Source: an uncultured Bacilli bacterium
Lineage (GTDB): Bacteria; Bacillota_I; Bacilli_A; RF39; UBA660
Reading direction: 5' to 3'
DNA length: 64,000 nt
Assembly: GCA_934096295.1 (NCBI GenBank)
Contig: CAKOLL010000001.1
Span: forward strand, 268,959 to 332,958
Under the pieces are notes generated by a model. That model saw only the letters and a list, made by a program, of their open reading frames with translations, was not told the DNA's origin and did no database searches. Shown in pieces: positions 8,334 to 15,623 of the stretch (positions are counted from its first letter, which is position 1; every line of letters starts with the position of its first letter). The position numbers and the translations under genes are program-made.

Positions 8334-9611
8334 TTAATTCTTCATTGATTTAAATACTCTATTCCATACCTTATCTGTTGAATAGTTTAAGATACCATTT
8401 TTATACACTTTTAATCCTTTTTTAAGAAGAATGTAGATAAATAAAATCATTATAATTATTGATATAAATATTTCAAATACTGATATTTCTCCGATTATAT
8501 ATAATGTTGGTGTTAAAAATGCTGATAAGAATGGGATGTATGATAAAACATGTATAAAAGTTGAACCACTAAACATTGATGCAGTAATTGATAAGTAATA
8601 ACCCACAACCGAGATAAGCATTACTGGTGATTGTAATTGATTAAAGTCTTCAATATTTACTGTCATTGATGCAAGTATTCCTGATAAAATTGAATAAGCA
8701 AAGAATGATAAAAGCATTAATATTAAAGTTGTTGGTACAAGGATTAATAATTTATCTGTTAAAATTGATAAATCTAAATTTCCAATAATTGAACTTATAA
8801 AGTTTAATGCTGATGTACCAGTAACTAATTTATTTACTAATAAACCTAATCCTGCAAAAATTATTAATAATAATCCTTGTGTTATTACAAAAATGTTGCT
8901 AGCTAATACTTTTGAAAATAAATGTATTTTAGGACTTACATTTGATATTATAATTTCCATACTTCTTGTAGTTTTTTCTTCACATATTTCTCCGCCGACC
9001 ATTTGAACTAGAAATACCACTAGCATAAAAAACGGTAAAATTATTGTTGGAAATACGCTAGTCATAACTATATTCATATTTTCATCAATGCTTGCTTCAT
9101 CATTTAATATTGTTCTATCAATTTTAGCTGGAGCTGAAATATTGGCAAGTATTTCAGGATTCATGTTTGTTTTTATCATACCAAGGGTAGCTTTTGATGT
9201 ATTTATTGCACTAGTTATTTCTTGATATATGCCATTGTCAATAGTGTTATTACTTATTATTTCACTTGTTAAATATTCTGTATTATTTTCATTTAAAATT
9301 ACTATAATTTCAGAATCTTTTAGATTTTTTTCTAATTCATCTTTTGTTTTTGAAGTTTGTTCAATTTTTATTAAATTATCTTCATCTAAAGAATTTAGAG
9401 TTGCTTCAAAATAGTTGTATGTATTTGAATTATCTATTACATAAACTGTTAAGTTATCAGAAAAATCTCCGCCGAAGAATTTCACTATCGAGTTAATATT
9501 TATAATACCTATTATTGCTAGTGCTAATATAATATTAGTTACTAAAAACCATTTTGAACCAATCTTTTTCTTTAAACTAACACGAGTTAGATACCAAAAT
9601 TTTTTATTCAT
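8334..9611 (-). CDS. ABC-2 type exporter permease (NatB/YhaP-like)
   Basis: About 425 residues. One N-terminal membrane helix (about 20-40), a large extracellular domain (about 45-190), then five or six helices in the C-terminal half. The segment V-G-G-E-I-C-E-E-K-T-T-R-S-M-E-I-I-I-S after the second helix is the hallmark coupling region of ABC-2 exporters of the NatB/YhaP group. Start ATG 9611 has a perfect GGAGGT four bases upstream; starts further upstream read back into the ATPase gene. Its first codons overlap the end of the ATPase gene by 8 bases (ATGAATAA), so translation is coupled. Likely exports a drug, ion or peptide; the substrate cannot be read from sequence. No homologue of a sensor or immunity gene is adjacent. 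Confidence 0.8.
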   Translation of the reverse strand: MNKKFWYLTRVSLKKKIGSKWFLVTNIILALAIIGIININSIVKFFGGDFSDNLTVYVIDNSNTYNYFEATLNSLDEDNLIKIEQTSKTKDELEKNLKDSEIIVILNENNTEYLTSEIISNNTIDNGIYQEITSAINTSKATLGMIKTNMNPEILANISAPAKIDRTILNDEASIDENMNIVMTSVFPTIILPFFMLVVFLVQMVGGEICEEKTTRSMEIIISNVSPKIHLFSKVLASNIFVITQGLLLIIFAGLGLLVNKLVTGTSALNFISSIIGNLDLSILTDKLLILVPTTLILMLLSFFAYSILSGILASMTVNIEDFNQLQSPVMLISVVGYYLSITASMFSGSTFIHVLSYIPFLSAFLTPTLYIIGEISVFEIFISIIIMILFIYILLKKGLKVYKNGILNYSTDKVWNRVFKSMKN

Positions 9612-10500
9612 TTTTACCTCCGACATAATGGATAAATATTTCATTTAATGGTGCATCTGCTACAACATATTTAGAAATATTTGTATTTTTAATACTATCA
9701 AATACTTTTGGAGCAACATCGATATTTTCAATATGAACCACTAGTTCATTTGCTTTTTCTTCAATACTAGTTACACCTTTTATTTTAGCAATATCACTTA
9801 CTTTGATGTTTTCTCCTTTTATTAAAATGTTTTTCTTAGCATAATTTTCTTTTATTTCATCAAGGCTTCCATTTAAAATAGCTTTGCCATGCACTAAAAT
9901 TATTAATTGTTCACAAAAGTCTTCGATATATTCCATTTGATGTGATGAAAATATGATAGAGCATCCCTTTTTTTGTAATTCTTTTACAGCATTTTTTAAT
10001 AAACCAACATTTATTGGGTCAAGTCCTGTGAAAGGTTCATCTAATATAAGTAGTTTTGGTTCATTTATAACTGCAGATATAAATTGAATCTTTTGTTGAT
10101 TTCCTTTAGATAATTCTTTTATCTTTTTAAATTTATAATCTGTTATTTCAAATTTTTTAAGCCAATAATCTAACTTTTTATCAATGTCTTTTTCATCCAT
10201 GCCTTTTAAAACACCATAATACTCAATCATTTCTTTAACAGTTAGTTTGGTAAGTAGACTTCTTTCTTCAGTAACAAAACCTATCTTATCAGTTTCTTTG
10301 TAATCGATTTTCTTTCCATTTAAAGTAATTTTACCTTTATCTGGTTCAAGTAATCCCATTATCATTCTAAATGTTGTAGTTTTACCTGCACCATTTTCAC
10401 CAAGTAGACCGAAGATTTCTCCATCTTTAACAGTAAAAGATAAATCATCTACCGCTACTAGGCTTCCATATGTTTTTCTAACATTTTCTAATTTTAACAT
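9604..10500 (-). CDS. ABC exporter ATPase (NatA/YhaQ-like)
   Basis: 298 residues, the same length I recall for Bacillus YhaQ. Walker A is G-E-N-G-A-G-K-T, the signature L-S-K-G-N-Q-Q-K-I-Q, Walker B L-L-I-L-D-E-P-F-T-G-L-D and the switch histidine S-S-H-Q-M. The Q-Q-K form of the signature is common in drug/Na+ exporter ATPases. The C-terminal 80 residues form the extra domain (I-L-I-K-G-E-N... to end) found in this subgroup. A TTG 21 bases upstream is rejected in favour of ATG 10500, which has GAGGT four bases before it. It pairs with the permease as a two-subunit exporter. Confidence 0.85.
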   Translation of the reverse strand: MLKLENVRKTYGSLVAVDDLSFTVKDGEIFGLLGENGAGKTTTFRMIMGLLEPDKGKITLNGKKIDYKETDKIGFVTEERSLLTKLTVKEMIEYYGVLKGMDEKDIDKKLDYWLKKFEITDYKFKKIKELSKGNQQKIQFISAVINEPKLLILDEPFTGLDPINVGLLKNAVKELQKKGCSIIFSSHQMEYIEDFCEQLIILVHGKAILNGSLDEIKENYAKKNILIKGENIKVSDIAKIKGVTSIEEKANELVVHIENIDVAPKVFDSIKNTNISKYVVADAPLNEIFIHYVGGKNE

Positions 10501-10560
10501 ATTTACCTCATTTCTTAACAATATTATATTACAAAATATCCTAGAAAAAAAGAAAATTTT

Positions 10561-10589
10561 AAAAAATCTAGAATTTTAGTGGTTCTAGA
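10561..10589 (-). terminator. Minus-strand terminator upstream of the ABC exporter
   Basis: Stem TCTAGAA / TTCTAGA with a 9-base loop, followed on the minus strand by six T. It would insulate the exporter operon from the toxin-antitoxin region. Between it and 10677 I see no gene, only AT-rich sequence. Confidence 0.65.
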
Positions 10590-10677
10590 TGCTATTAATA
10601 ATAAGGATTATTTTAATGTGTTTGTGTTAAAAGCCACACATTCGCATGTCGATATATTATATGTTTTGTCAAATTTA

Positions 10678-10705
10678 TTTACAACTAATAATAAATATGT
10701 ATAAT
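10678..10705 (+). promoter_or_regulatory. SigA promoter of the small toxin-like gene
   Basis: TTTACA (10678-10683), 16-base spacer, TATAAT (10700-10705). Predicted start near 10711 gives an untranslated leader of about 95 bases containing TTACCC...GGTAG and GTAG-tgc-CTAC hairpins. Confidence 0.7.
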
Positions 10706-10806
10706 AGCATATCGTTACCCATGAAGTGGTAGTGCCTACTTTCATTTTGGTTGATCTCTATACCGGGTTATTTTTAATCAGGGGGAGAAAGGGCAAGGTG
10801 GCAGTT

Positions 10807-10884
10807 ATGAAAGAAGAGAAATACAATGAAACTCTTTTAGTAATTATAATCTTATTATTAGTTATTATTTTAAAATTAATATAG
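10807..10884 (+). CDS. 25-residue hydrophobic peptide, candidate type I toxin
   Basis: The peptide begins M-K-E-E-K-Y-N-E-T and continues as one uninterrupted hydrophobic helix (L-L-V-I-I-I-L-L-L-V-I-I-L) ending K-L-I. A charged N-terminus plus a single short membrane helix is the design of type I toxins and the 'holin-like toxin' peptides of Firmicutes. The ATG has AAGGTGG five bases upstream, preceded by the G-rich stretch GGGGGAG. The gene has its own promoter, a long structured leader and a convergent small RNA overlapping its 3' side. Those context features, more than the peptide itself, support the call. Too short for a family assignment by eye. Confidence 0.6.
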   Translation: MKEEKYNETLLVIIILLLVIILKLI

Positions 10885-10885
10885 G

Positions 10886-10960
10886 AAAAAGACACTAACC
10901 ATACCGGTATAGTGTCAAAACAAATTTGTAGGCATTACCCACTTTTGGGTAACCTTACAT
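10886..10960 (-). ncRNA. Candidate antitoxin RNA, convergent with the toxin gene
   Basis: About 75 nt predicted from promoter to terminator. Its 5' end folds as TTACCC-aaaagt-GGGTAA (10938-10953 region). Its 3' end is the hairpin GACACTA...TAGTGTC (10891-10916) followed by five T on the minus strand. The first 25 bases closely resemble the 5' end of the toxin mRNA (TTACCCA...GTGG/GTGGG...TGCCTAC in both). The transcripts run toward each other and meet just beyond the toxin stop codon, as in the fst/RNAII and txpA/RatA arrangements. Function is inferred from architecture. Confidence 0.55.
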
Positions 10961-10964
10961 TTTT

Positions 10965-10993
10965 ATTATACACAAAATTTATATAAATATCAA
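10965..10993 (-). promoter_or_regulatory. SigA promoter of the antitoxin RNA
   Basis: On the minus strand TTGATA, exactly 17 bases, TATAAT. This is one of the best promoters in the window and there is no protein gene behind it. Confidence 0.8.
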
Positions 10994-11014
10994 TACAATT
11001 CAATTTATATGTCT

Positions 11015-11098
11015 CTAGTTTATCATTATTGCTAATGGTCGAATAAATCTTGCTACTTCAATTTCACATTCTGCTGCATACATTTTTTTCTTGTTCAT
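11015..11098 (-). CDS. Possible 27-residue peptide downstream of the Fic gene
   Basis: The frame begins M-N-K-K-K-M-Y-A-A-E-C-E-I-E-V-A-R-F and ends I-A-M-I-N-like (L-A-I-M-I-N). Its ATG lies just after the Fic stop (TAA-A-ATG), with GGAG nine bases upstream, so it could be a translationally coupled small partner, for example an antitoxin. It may equally be the remnant of a longer gene. No family recognised. Confidence 0.3.
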   Translation of the reverse strand: MNKKKMYAAECEIEVARFIRPLAIMIN

Positions 11099-11099
11099 T

Positions 11100-11753
11100 T
11101 TAATCTACTCCATCTACGCAATTTTCATATATCCATTTTTTGATGTTAGTATTATCATTTGTTTCATAAAATTTTATTAATTCGGTAAAATATTTTCCAA
11201 TCTTTTCAACAGGAACAGCTATAATACCCATTCCATTTCTAATCATTTCTTTATTAGCTACTAAATTTGCCACTCTTTTATTTCCATCTAAAAACATTTG
11301 ACTTCTTTGTATCCACAAAAATAATGTTATACATCTATCTAATGCATTATCTATATTCAAAATATCATTTAGTTCATTATCATAATTGCATTCGCTAGGT
11401 AATTTTGGTCTATAAGAGGTTCCTGTTATACCAACGCCTTTATCTCTAAATTCACCAAGTGGTTCAATGCCTTGTCCTTTGCAAATTTCAAAATGAATTT
11501 TCTTTATATAGTTAATTGTGAGATCTTCATCTATGGTATTAAGAACAAATTCCCAAGCATCTTTTAATCCTTTTAATTTAAGCATATCATTAATAGAAAT
11601 ATTACCGGTGTTTACATTATTTACAAATGCTACAGTATCTGCAAAAGTAATAGCAATACCTTCTAAATTTGCACTTTTATATAAATTGTCTATTAATTTT
11701 CGTTTAGCAAAAAAAATATTATCTTCTTTTGTCATATTGTATTTATTTTTCAT
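11100..11753 (-). CDS. Fic/DOC-fold protein with altered catalytic motif
   Basis: 217 residues. Fic enzymes transfer AMP or related groups to protein hydroxyls using H-P-F-x-D/E-G-N-G-R. Here the aligned stretch is Q152-M-F-L-D-G-N-K-R160: the catalytic histidine is glutamine and the second glycine is lysine, while D, G, N and R remain. An N-terminal helix carries S27-A-N-L-E31-G, matching the inhibitory motif (S/T)xxxE(G/N) of class II Fic proteins. So the self-inhibition motif is kept although the active site appears changed. A-W-I-Q-R-S-Q-x-F-x-D-G-N-K-R pattern occurs in many Firmicute homologues, so it may be a subfamily and not decay. ATG 11753 is chosen over GTG 11762 because AGGTGAT sits five bases upstream. 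Confidence 0.75.
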   Translation of the reverse strand: MKNKYNMTKEDNIFFAKRKLIDNLYKSANLEGIAITFADTVAFVNNVNTGNISINDMLKLKGLKDAWEFVLNTIDEDLTINYIKKIHFEICKGQGIEPLGEFRDKGVGITGTSYRPKLPSECNYDNELNDILNIDNALDRCITLFLWIQRSQMFLDGNKRVANLVANKEMIRNGMGIIAVPVEKIGKYFTELIKFYETNDNTNIKKWIYENCVDGVD

Positions 11754-11796
11754 GGCAATCACCTACATATTAAGATTATAGCATAAAATTTTTCAC

Positions 11797-11820
11797 AAAA
11801 AAAGAGGTTTCCCTCTTTTA
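11797..11820 (-). terminator. Terminator after the YjcZ-like genes
   Basis: AAAAGAGG / CCTCTTTT stem with a four-base loop. The minus strand continues with a run of T. The stem overlaps the stop codon of the 11818 gene. Confidence 0.8.
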
Positions 11821-11940
11821 ATAGAATGCTCCACCCCAGATTATAGCAAGTAAGATGAATAGTATTAAAACTATAAATGCATAACTAGCTGTAAAATTGT
11901 TTCCTCCGGTGTTGTCACAATCTTTTTTACAACAACTCAT
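11818..11940 (-). CDS. YjcZ-like 40-residue membrane peptide
   Basis: The peptide starts M-S-C-C-K-K-D-C-D-N and contains A-S-Y-A-F-I-V-L-I-L-F-I-L-L-A-I-I-W-G-G before ending A-F-Y. A short polar head, one membrane helix rich in I/L/V with the core I-V-L-x-L-F-I-L-L, and a terminal G-x-x-F/Y is the pattern of the YjcZ/sporulation-associated small membrane proteins of Bacilli, often found in several copies. Three cysteines in the head are notable. The ATG has AAGGAGG spaced eight bases upstream. It follows a second copy with 28 bases between them, forming a tandem pair. Confidence 0.65.
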   Translation of the reverse strand: MSCCKKDCDNTGGNNFTASYAFIVLILFILLAIIWGGAFY

Positions 11941-11968
11941 TGTTTAACCTCCTTATATATTTAAAAAT

Positions 11969-12055
11969 TTAAATGAAAGCCCCTACTATGATGATTAAAA
12001 GAATGAATAGTACTAAAATTATAGCAGCTCCAAGGCCATTTCCACAGTGATTCAT
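11969..12055 (-). CDS. YjcZ-like 28-residue membrane peptide
   Basis: The peptide starts M-N-H-C-G-N-G-L-G-A-A and continues I-I-L-V-L-F-I-L-L-I-I-I-V-G-A-F-I. It shares the I-x-L-V-L-F-I-L-L core with its downstream neighbour, so the two are tandem paralogues. SD AAGGAGG lies nine bases before the ATG. Homologues in Bacillus are tied to sporulation, but their exact role is not known. Confidence 0.65.
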   Translation of the reverse strand: MNHCGNGLGAAIILVLFILLIIIVGAFI

Positions 12056-12140
12056 AAAACTTTCCTCCTTTATTTTGTCTTTTCACTAGTATTTTATGGT
12101 ATATTTTTTATTGTGTGAGGGCAAAAAATACTTAAAATCA

Positions 12141-12169
12141 TTGTAAATTAAAAAAATAATTGTTATAAT
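12141..12169 (+). promoter_or_regulatory. SigA promoter of prsA
   Basis: TTGTAA, 17-base spacer, TATAAT. The prsA ATG follows 24 bases later, preceded by GGAGAG. Confidence 0.75.
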
Positions 12170-12192
12170 ACCTAGGTAAGGAGAGATAAATT

Positions 12193-13233
12193 ATGAAGAA
12201 AAAATTAGTTGCGTTATGTGCAATAATGTTACTTGCTAGTGGTTGTGGCAAAGTACCTAAGTTAGACAACGGAAAGGATGCTATCGTAAGTTTTAAAAAT
12301 GGTGAAAAAATTAGTGTAGATGATTTTTATAGTAAATTAAAAGATGATATGGGACTTAATACCCTAATTACGATGATTGACACTTATATTTGTGAAACTG
12401 AATTTAAAGATTATAAAGATACTGCTTCAAAAAATGCTCAAGCTTATATAGATGCATTTGTTGAACAATATGGTGGTAAAGATAAATTCTTAGAAGCTTT
12501 ACAAAGTCAAACAAATTATCAAACAATCGAAGCTTATCAAAATTACTTATATTTAGCTAATTTACAAAGTCATGCAATTGAAGAATATGCTAAAACACAA
12601 ATAACTGATAAAGAAATTAAAGCATATTATGATGATGAAGCTATCGGAGATATGGAAATTAATCATATTTTAATTACTGCTGATGTAAAAGATGGTGCTA
12701 AAGATGATGAAAAGAAAGCAGCTGAAGAAGCAGCTAAGAAAACAGTTAATGAAATAATTGAAAAATTAAATACTGCTAAGAAGAATAAAGAAGATATTAC
12801 TGAAGCATTTACTAAGCTTGCTAAAGAATACTCTAAAGATGATGCTACTAAAGATAAAGGTGGTTCTTTAGGTAAAATTAACTTTGGTGACTTGGATAGT
12901 AAATATGATGAATTATTAAATTCTGCTAAAAAACTTAAAGATGGTGAATATTCAACTAGTGTTATTACTACTGAACTTGGTTACCATGTAATATTAAAAG
13001 TTAAATCTTATGAAAAAGATACTTTAGATAATTTAAAAGATAAAATTGTTGAAACATTAGGTGAAAGATATATAACTAAAAATCAAAATAGTATTGGACT
13101 TAATGCATTACAACATTATCGTAAAGAATATGGTATGGAAATACAAGATGATGAAATTAAGAAACAATATTCTAATTATATTCAAAATGCATTAGCATCT
13201 ATTGCAAGTGCAAGCAGCACAACAACAAAATAA
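12193..13233 (+). CDS. prsA: PrsA-like peptidyl-prolyl isomerase lipoprotein
   Basis: 346 residues. Signal peptide M-K-K-K-L-V-A-L-C-A-I-M-L with lipobox L-A-S-G-C (Cys at about 18), so it is lipid-anchored on the outer face of the membrane. A helical N-terminal part (about 25-150) precedes a parvulin (PpiC) domain from about 155: E-I-N-H-I-L-I-T, then K-L-A-K-E-Y-S-K-D...G-G-S-L-G, and E-L-G-Y-H-V-I-L-K-V. PrsA helps exported proteins fold after translocation, which fits the many surface proteins in this window. A linker rich in Ala, Asp and Lys sits between the strands. It has its own promoter and terminator. Confidence 0.88.
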   Translation: MKKKLVALCAIMLLASGCGKVPKLDNGKDAIVSFKNGEKISVDDFYSKLKDDMGLNTLITMIDTYICETEFKDYKDTASKNAQAYIDAFVEQYGGKDKFLEALQSQTNYQTIEAYQNYLYLANLQSHAIEEYAKTQITDKEIKAYYDDEAIGDMEINHILITADVKDGAKDDEKKAAEEAAKKTVNEIIEKLNTAKKNKEDITEAFTKLAKEYSKDDATKDKGGSLGKINFGDLDSKYDELLNSAKKLKDGEYSTSVITTELGYHVILKVKSYEKDTLDNLKDKIVETLGERYITKNQNSIGLNALQHYRKEYGMEIQDDEIKKQYSNYIQNALASIASASSTTTK

Positions 13234-13257
13234 AAAGCACACGAGGTGCTTTTTTAG
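13231..13257. terminator. Terminator of prsA, shared with the convergent cotY/Z-like gene
   Basis: AAAAAGCAC / GTGCTTTTTT with loop ACGAG. Poly-T and poly-A arms allow termination from both sides. Confidence 0.85.
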
Positions 13258-13267
13258 TTTTCTTTAA

Positions 13268-13708
13268 TTAGCAAAGACAATCAACATATGTGTCAGATAG
13301 ACATCTAATACAACATAAGCAATCGCAATCCATTGTAAAGAATACATTCGTAGCAACATATGGATAAACACTAGTTTCATCAGTGTTGTCGGCAAGGACT
13401 CTAAATGTACAGCAGTTTCCTTCAATCTTTTCTACCCTAAATACATTAGAACATGTAGCTGAAGATCCTGTACAAGTAGCTGTTGAATCTTTTGTGATTG
13501 GCATGCTCCATGGAGTACCATTTCCACCACAAGTATAAAGCATTACTGGTCTTGTATTACATATTAAGCAGTTTGTTCCTCCACCTAAAACTGGTCTATC
13601 GCAAGTTTGTAAGCAATTATCTGGACATGCATTTTCTTGTAATACTAAGATGACACATAGTATTTCATTTATGCAATTACCTTCTGATGATTTACTTTCT
13701 CTATTCAT
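13268..13708 (-). CDS. CotY/CotZ-like cysteine-rich spore coat protein
   Basis: 146 residues with 19 cysteines. The arrangement N-C-I-N-E-I-L-C-V-I-L-x-L-Q near the start, I-C-N-T-R-P-V-M-L-Y-T-C-G-G-N-G-T-P-W in the middle, then F-R-V-E-K-I-E-G-N-C-C-T-F-R-V-L and F-x-x-D-C-D-C-L-C-C-I-R-C-L follows the CotY/CotZ/ExsY family, which cross-links through disulfides in the spore crust or exosporium. There is no signal peptide, as expected for a mother-cell protein. ATG is preceded by AAGGGTGA. It is monocistronic and convergent with prsA. With spoIIP and the SpoIIID-like genes it suggests that the organism or its recent ancestors made spores. Confidence 0.75.
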   Translation of the reverse strand: MNRESKSSEGNCINEILCVILVLQENACPDNCLQTCDRPVLGGGTNCLICNTRPVMLYTCGGNGTPWSMPITKDSTATCTGSSATCSNVFRVEKIEGNCCTFRVLADNTDETSVYPYVATNVFFTMDCDCLCCIRCLSDTYVDCLC

Positions 13709-13780
13709 AAACTTTCACCCTTTCATGTACTTTCATTATTAATTTATGAAAATATTTAAAATTAGTGTATGCTTTTTACT

Positions 13781-13808
13781 TTTACTTTTTTTAAAAATAT
13801 AGTATAAT
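13781..13808 (+). promoter_or_regulatory. Promoter of the EIIB-like gene
   Basis: TTTACT, 16-base spacer, TATAAT, ending 17 bases before the start codon. Confidence 0.6.
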
Positions 13809-13824
13809 TAGTTAGGTGATTATT

Positions 13825-14142
13825 TTGAAAACATGGATTGAATATATTATTATTGCTGTTATCTTACTTATTATATCTTTAGTAATTGTTAAGTTATCTA
13901 AAAGAGATTTTAAAGTTGAAGCTAATAAACTCATAACTTACTTAGGTGGTAAAGATAATATAATTAATGCAGAATGTAATATGTCAAGACTTAAGGTTAT
14001 TTTAAAAGATGTATCTTTAGCTAATAAGGATGGAATTCAAAAACTTGGTGCTAAAGGGATTGTAGAAATTGATAACCAATTAAAAATTATATTTGATAAG
14101 AATGCAAAACAATTAAAAAAGTATATCGAGGAAATTCTCTAG
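13825..14142 (+). CDS. Membrane-anchored PTS EIIB-like domain, probably not a normal phosphocarrier
   Basis: 105 residues. One N-terminal membrane helix (about 5-24) is followed by an EIIB fold of the glucose PTS class: L-G-G-K-D-N-I-I-N-A-E-C-N-M-S-R-L-K-V...L-G-A-K-G-I-V-E-I. In active EIIB the phosphorylated cysteine sits three residues before the arginine (C-x-T-R-L). Here that position is Asn and the Cys lies one residue earlier, so phosphoryl transfer is doubtful. No EIIA or EIIC gene is nearby, so a regulatory or structural role is likelier. TTG 13825 is preferred to GTG 13816 because the GTG is part of the AGGTGAT ribosome binding site. Confidence 0.65.
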   Translation: MKTWIEYIIIAVILLIISLVIVKLSKRDFKVEANKLITYLGGKDNIINAECNMSRLKVILKDVSLANKDGIQKLGAKGIVEIDNQLKIIFDKNAKQLKKYIEEIL

Positions 14143-14156
14143 GATATACTTTTTTA
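14110..14156 (+). terminator. Terminator of the EIIB-like gene
   Basis: Long stem AAAAAAGTATATC / GATATACTTTTTT that includes the last codons of the gene and ends at the stop of the convergent 14154 gene. Confidence 0.8.
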
Positions 14157-14444
14157 AAGCTTTTCAATATCAAGGATATCAGTGATTTTAATTAGTTTGT
14201 TGTCAATTGTAAGTAGATTAATATTTGTTTTACCTACGATTTCTTCTTCATGAATACCGTCATCCATGGTAATTCTTACCCTACTTTTATAAACATGATT
14301 TAATGAACCAAATATTTCATTAATCTTTTTATTTATATCTTTGGGATTATAACTTTTAATGGCTCTATCACTACGATATAAATCTTGATAGTTATTTAAT
14401 TTTTTGTTAATGGGACTTGCAAACACATTAGGTAATTTGTTCAT
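14154..14444 (-). CDS. Conserved-looking small cytoplasmic protein, unknown
   Basis: 96 residues from ATG 14444, which follows AGAGGTGTGA. The frame stays open 16 codons further upstream, but that part is hydrophobic, lacks an SD and covers the promoter region of the divergent rodA-like gene. The body is basic at first (N-K-K-L-N-N-Y-Q-D-L-Y-R-S-D-R-A-I-K-S-Y) and ends in a beta-rich part: V-R-I-T-M-D-D-G-I-H-E-E-E-I-V-G-K-T...D-I-L-D-I-E. No signal peptide, no helix. I do not recognise the family. Confidence 0.6.
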   Translation of the reverse strand: MNKLPNVFASPINKKLNNYQDLYRSDRAIKSYNPKDINKKINEIFGSLNHVYKSRVRITMDDGIHEEEIVGKTNINLLTIDNKLIKITDILDIEKL

Positions 14445-14501
14445 TTTCACACCTCTAGTATATTTTATGATAAATAGAAAAAAAATACACATACTATTTT
14501 T

Positions 14502-15623
14502 ATGAAAAAGATTTTAGATAGTAAATTACTTTTCTTTATTCCTTTACTAATAATAATGATTATTAGTTTTTTAGATATGTATAATGCTAAATATTTAAGT
14601 AGCTTATATAATAATAATTTAATAAAGCAAATAATTTGGTATGTAATTGGTATTATTATATTTATATTTTCTAGAAATATTAATATTAAAAATATATTTA
14701 AATATTCTTTTGTACTTTATATTATTTCAATTATTCTACTTATTTATGTATTACTTTTTGGTAAAGTAATTAATGGTGCTAGAGCTTGGATTACTATTAA
14801 AGGCTTATCTTTTCAACCGAGCGAACTTACTAAATTTAGTCTTGCCATTATGTTAAGTGATATGGCTAGTAAATTTAAAAGTACTAGTATTAATTCTGAG
14901 TTTTTATTTTTATTAAAAGTTGGGATTCTTACACTTATTCCTTCGGTTTTAGTTTTTTTAGAGCCTGATACTGGAGCAATAATTTTTTTCTTAATTATAA
15001 CTTTAGCTATTTTATTATTTTCAGATATTCATAAATTTTGGTTTATTATTTTATTTTCTTTATTGGGGGTTGGTTTACTAAGTTTTATTTTACTTTATCT
15101 TTATAATAAGGATATACTTATTAATATATTAGGCACTAGTTTTTTTTATAGAGTTGAAAGACTAATTACTTTTAAAACTATGAGTAGTTATCAACTGGAG
15201 AATGCTTTAATTGCGATGGGAGCATCAAATATTATTAATCCTACTTTAGGAAATATTGCAATATATATACCAGAGGCACCAACTGACTTTGTTTTTGCAT
15301 TTAGTATTAGCAATTTTGGTTATTTAATGGGATATTTGCTTCTTTTATGTTATTTTCTTATGGATTTATATCTAATTAGAAGGATAAGTAAAATGCCAAA
15401 TGGCACTAATAAATATTTTGTTATATCATTTTCTAGTATTTTTATATTTGGTCAAATTATTAATATTGGTATGAATCTAGGACTTTTTCCAATTATCGGA
15501 ATACCTTTACCATTTTTGAGTTATGGTGGATCGACGTTAATTATTTATTTTATTTTTTTAAGTATAATTTTTAATACAGAAAAAAACCATATGGGAATAT
15601 GGCTTAATAATAGTAAACTCTAG
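14502..15623 (+). CDS. SEDS family peptidoglycan glycosyltransferase (RodA/FtsW-like)
   Basis: 373 residues, about ten membrane helices. Conserved SEDS elements are visible in order: G-A-R-A-W-I and F-Q-P-S-E-L-T-K, E-P-D-T-G-A with the catalytic aspartate, P-E-A-P-T-D-F-V-F-A in the large extracellular loop (the usual form is PExxTDFIFA), and G-I-P-L-P-F-L-S-Y-G-G-S near the end. SEDS proteins polymerise lipid II with a class B PBP partner. Length and the lack of a long cytoplasmic tail fit RodA or SpoVE better than FtsW, but I cannot decide. No PBP gene is adjacent. The 3' end overlaps the convergent 15604 gene by 20 bases. Confidence 0.85.
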   Translation: MKKILDSKLLFFIPLLIIMIISFLDMYNAKYLSSLYNNNLIKQIIWYVIGIIIFIFSRNINIKNIFKYSFVLYIISIILLIYVLLFGKVINGARAWITIKGLSFQPSELTKFSLAIMLSDMASKFKSTSINSEFLFLLKVGILTLIPSVLVFLEPDTGAIIFFLIITLAILLFSDIHKFWFIILFSLLGVGLLSFILLYLYNKDILINILGTSFFYRVERLITFKTMSSYQLENALIAMGASNIINPTLGNIAIYIPEAPTDFVFAFSISNFGYLMGYLLLLCYFLMDLYLIRRISKMPNGTNKYFVISFSSIFIFGQIINIGMNLGLFPIIGIPLPFLSYGGSTLIIYFIFLSIIFNTEKNHMGIWLNNSKL

